NCBI GenBank assembly: GCA_002748835.1
Contig: PDTL01000020.1
Location: 1-64,000 of the forward strand
Reading direction: 5' to 3'
DNA length: 64,000 bases
Source of the DNA: Deltaproteobacteria bacterium
GTDB taxonomy: Bacteria > Desulfobacterota > Desulfobacteria > Desulfobacterales > GCA-2748835
Position 1 is the first letter of the stretch. The number at the start of each line of letters is the position of its first letter. A program made the position numbers and the translations under genes. Under the pieces are notes generated by a model, which worked only from the letters and a program-made list of their open reading frames with translations, had not been told where the DNA came from and made no database searches. Of the stretch, positions 61,790 to 64,000 are shown one piece after another.

Positions 61790-64000
61790 ATGGGTGAAGT
61801 GAACACGCAGGGGGATATTGCAGGATTTTCCGATGAACTGGCAGGTGCGGGATATCGCCTCCTGCGGCGGGAATCAATCGAGCTGATCGACGCAACTTTT
61901 TATCTGTTCGAGCACAGAAAAACCGGTGCCCGTCATGTGCACATTGACCGGGATGATGCTGAACATGTGTTTAGTGTCGCCTTTAAGACCGTGCCTGCCG
62001 ATGGCACCGGTGTGGCGCATATTCTCGAACATACGGTCCTGTGCGGATCGGAAAAATATCCGGTCAGGGATCCGTTCTTTTCCATGCTCAAACGCAGCCT
62101 GAACACCTTCATGAACGCGTTTACCGCACCCGACTGGACCCTGTACCCCTTTGCCACCCAGAATCTGAAGGACTACGAGAATCTCATGGGGGTCTATCTG
62201 GATGCGGTGTTCAATCCGGTACTGTCGGAACTGAGTTTCAAACAGGAAGGACATCGTGTCGAATTTGATGAGGCCGGCCGGCTGACGTACAAAGGCGTGG
62301 TCTATAATGAAATGAAGGGCGTCATGTCATCGCCGAATCAGGTGATGATTCGCTCGCTGCTGAATGCGCTTTTCCCGGATACCACCTACCGGTTTAACTC
62401 CGGGGGGGATCCGGCAGAAATACCGTCTTTGACCCACGCTGATCTTGTGGCCTTTCACAAACGGCATTATCATCCGAGCAATGCCTTTTTTTTCACCTAC
62501 GGCAATCAGCCGGTGATCCCTCTGCTAACGCGGATTGACCGGGAGTATCTGGCTGCCTATGCGCGTCTGGATCCAAAGACCCGGGTGGACATGCAGCCAC
62601 GGTGGCACCAGCCCAGGACCTGTACCTATAAATATCCTGTTTCTCCCGAAGCGGATCTGGAGAAAAAAAGCCAGATCGCCCTTGCCTGGCTCACCGGTGA
62701 CATTCAGGATGCCTTTCATGCGCTTTCCTTTACCCTGCTCAGTCAGATTTTGCTGGGCAATGCCGCATCTCCGCTTCGAAAGGCACTGATCGAGTCCGGC
62801 ATCGGAACCGCCCTGTCTGACGGTACCGGATTTGATGCGGATAATCGGGATACCCTGTTTGCCTGCGGCCTGAAAAATGTCAATGAAACCGATGTGCCGG
62901 CAGTCGAATCCCTGATCCTTGACACCCTAGCGTCCATTGCCGAAAAGGGGATTGACAAGGCGGTCATTGATGCGGCCATTCATCAGCTGGAGTTTCATCG
63001 AAAAGAAGTTTCCAACTCGCCGTACCCTTACGGGCTCAAACTGCTGTTTACCTTTTGCAGCACATGGTTCCATGACGGCGATCCGGTCAAGGTACTGCGG
63101 ATGGATGAAGATCTCGAGCGGATTCGTGAATCGGTCGCTGCCGGTGGATTTTTTGAATCCCTGATCCGGTCTCACCTCCTGGACAACCCGCACCGTGTCA
63201 CCTTTCTTCTGAAGCCGGACCCGGACCAGCAGGCACGGACTGCCGAAGTGGCTTCGGCAGCACTCCAGGCCATGGCAGCCGGTCTGGATGAACGCCAGCG
63301 CCAGAAAATTATCGACGATGCGGCCGCGCTGAAATCCCTCCAGGAATCTCCGGAAGATCTGAGCTGTCTTCCCTCCCTCGGGCTTGAGGATGTGTCAACG
63401 GATATCTGGACATTGTCTGCGTCTGATGCCTGGCCGGACATACCGGCAGCCTGTTATCCGCAGCCCACGTCGGGGATTCAGTATTACATGATGGTCATGG
63501 GGGCCGGGGCACTGCCCGATCACCTGCTTGTCTGGGTGCCTTTTTTCTGCGCGGCGTTTTCCCGTATGGGCACGTCGAAAAAAGACTATGCACAGATGTC
63601 TCGGGAACTTGATGCCGTGACCGGCAGCCTGGGCATGGCCCCGCAAATCCGCACCCGCCTGGACGAAACACCGGTTGCCCTGATGGTGCTCCGGATGAAA
63701 TGCCTGGACCGTAATCAGGAAAAAGCACTGGCACTGGCAACCGAACTGCTCACAGACGTCTGTTTTGACGATCACGCACGATTGAAAACCCTGCTGCTCG
63801 AATACCGCACCGGCATCGAGACCTCTATTGTGGAGAACGGACACCGCTATGCCATGATGCTGGCCGCGCGGTCGTTTTCGGCGGCTGCCGGGTTGAGCGA
63901 ACGATGGTCCGGGATTCATCAGCTTCAAATGATCCGGACAGCCACAGACGACCTCACCGATGAGAAGCTGAATGCCATTGCCGGACACCTGCGGGAGATC
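61790..64000 (+). CDS. M16C-family metalloprotease (presequence protease-like), partial
   Basis: A zinc peptidase of the pitrilysin/PreP group, cut by the window end after 737 codons; full members run near 980 residues. The inverted zinc motif HILEH is near residue 69 (VAHILEHTVLCGSEKYPVRD), with the later glutamate in YNEMKGVMSSP near 170. SFKQEGHRVEF and the M16 repeat around 235-480 follow. No signal peptide is visible. The ATG at 61790 follows GGGGG; an ATG four bases earlier is out of frame and stops after three codons. It likely degrades peptides. Confidence 0.93.
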   Translation, partial: MGEVNTQGDIAGFSDELAGAGYRLLRRESIELIDATFYLFEHRKTGARHVHIDRDDAEHVFSVAFKTVPADGTGVAHILEHTVLCGSEKYPVRDPFFSMLKRSLNTFMNAFTAPDWTLYPFATQNLKDYENLMGVYLDAVFNPVLSELSFKQEGHRVEFDEAGRLTYKGVVYNEMKGVMSSPNQVMIRSLLNALFPDTTYRFNSGGDPAEIPSLTHADLVAFHKRHYHPSNAFFFTYGNQPVIPLLTRIDREYLAAYARLDPKTRVDMQPRWHQPRTCTYKYPVSPEADLEKKSQIALAWLTGDIQDAFHALSFTLLSQILLGNAASPLRKALIESGIGTALSDGTGFDADNRDTLFACGLKNVNETDVPAVESLILDTLASIAEKGIDKAVIDAAIHQLEFHRKEVSNSPYPYGLKLLFTFCSTWFHDGDPVKVLRMDEDLERIRESVAAGGFFESLIRSHLLDNPHRVTFLLKPDPDQQARTAEVASAALQAMAAGLDERQRQKIIDDAAALKSLQESPEDLSCLPSLGLEDVSTDIWTLSASDAWPDIPAACYPQPTSGIQYYMMVMGAGALPDHLLVWVPFFCAAFSRMGTSKKDYAQMSRELDAVTGSLGMAPQIRTRLDETPVALMVLRMKCLDRNQEKALALATELLTDVCFDDHARLKTLLLEYRTGIETSIVENGHRYAMMLAARSFSAAAGLSERWSGIHQLQMIRTATDDLTDEKLNAIAGHLREI

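Overview
This is a chromosomal window with moderately high GC, and its gene content fits a sulfate-reducer-type deltaproteobacterium (Desulfobacterota, most like Desulfobacterales). The clues are a selenocysteine-encoding peroxiredoxin, an FTR beta-subunit/glutaredoxin pair, a ThrH-type enzyme next to homoserine dehydrogenase, a CimA-type citramalate synthase inside an ilv-leu operon, DUF4911 next to miaB, and several MMPL/RND modules. I cannot name the genus from sequence alone. Most genes are core or housekeeping. I see no prophage, no CRISPR array and no recognisable insertion sequence.

Layout. 1-361: tail of a 5S rRNA, its terminator, and a convergent initiator tRNA-Met. 422-2778 (minus): DUF167, thrH, hom. 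3029-5113 (plus): purM, tsaD. 5200-8570: mltG, a CPA1 antiporter, an alpha/beta hydrolase. 8853-11985: a 23S rRNA methyltransferase, then a divergent KamA-family radical SAM gene preceded by a promoter and a folded 5' leader. 12066-14410 (minus): an unknown gene and recJ. 14552-17476 (plus): DUF4911, miaB, a BFN-domain protein, a PHP hydrolase. 17664-18221: phaR. 18338-19490 (minus): an AT-rich porin gene of Campylobacterota type, apparently acquired. 19802-22815 (plus): ADP-heptose genes gmhA and hldE behind an uncharacterised gene. 22860-34821: two MMPL-type lipid-export modules (MMPL plus MlaC-like; MMPL plus LolA-like plus DUF1302 barrel), a large TPR protein and a flavin reductase.

34843-42527 (minus): the branched-chain amino-acid operon ilvD-ilvB-ilvN-cimA-leuA, followed by a possible 36-residue ORF. 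It starts with a clear transcription attenuator: promoter, 31-residue leader peptide rich in Ile/Val/Leu, antiterminator and terminator. A second set of terminator-like hairpins lies between ilvN and cimA. CimA makes citramalate for isoleucine, IlvBN and IlvD serve Ile/Val, and LeuA draws off 2-ketoisovalerate for leucine, so the operon covers most of the pathway.

42598-49037: a HEAT protein with an internally duplicated HEAT plus receiver-like module, the selenoprotein peroxiredoxin (in-frame UGA at 46045-46047 followed by a hairpin), a small unknown protein, a metallo-hydrolase and a Ca2+/Na+ exchanger. 49077-54879 (minus): a tripartite HAE-1 RND efflux operon. 55191-57767 (plus): creD-like gene and a coiled-coil secreted protein. 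57908-61524: a radical SAM enzyme, glutaredoxin/FTR pair, rsmA and a small coiled-coil protein. 61790-64000: N-terminal 737 codons of an M16C metalloprotease cut by the window edge.

The items most worth following up are the structured RNA leader in front of the KamA-family gene, the ilv attenuator with its second control point, the Sec-peroxiredoxin lacking the usual resolving cysteine, the foreign porin, and the duplicated HEAT/receiver protein.
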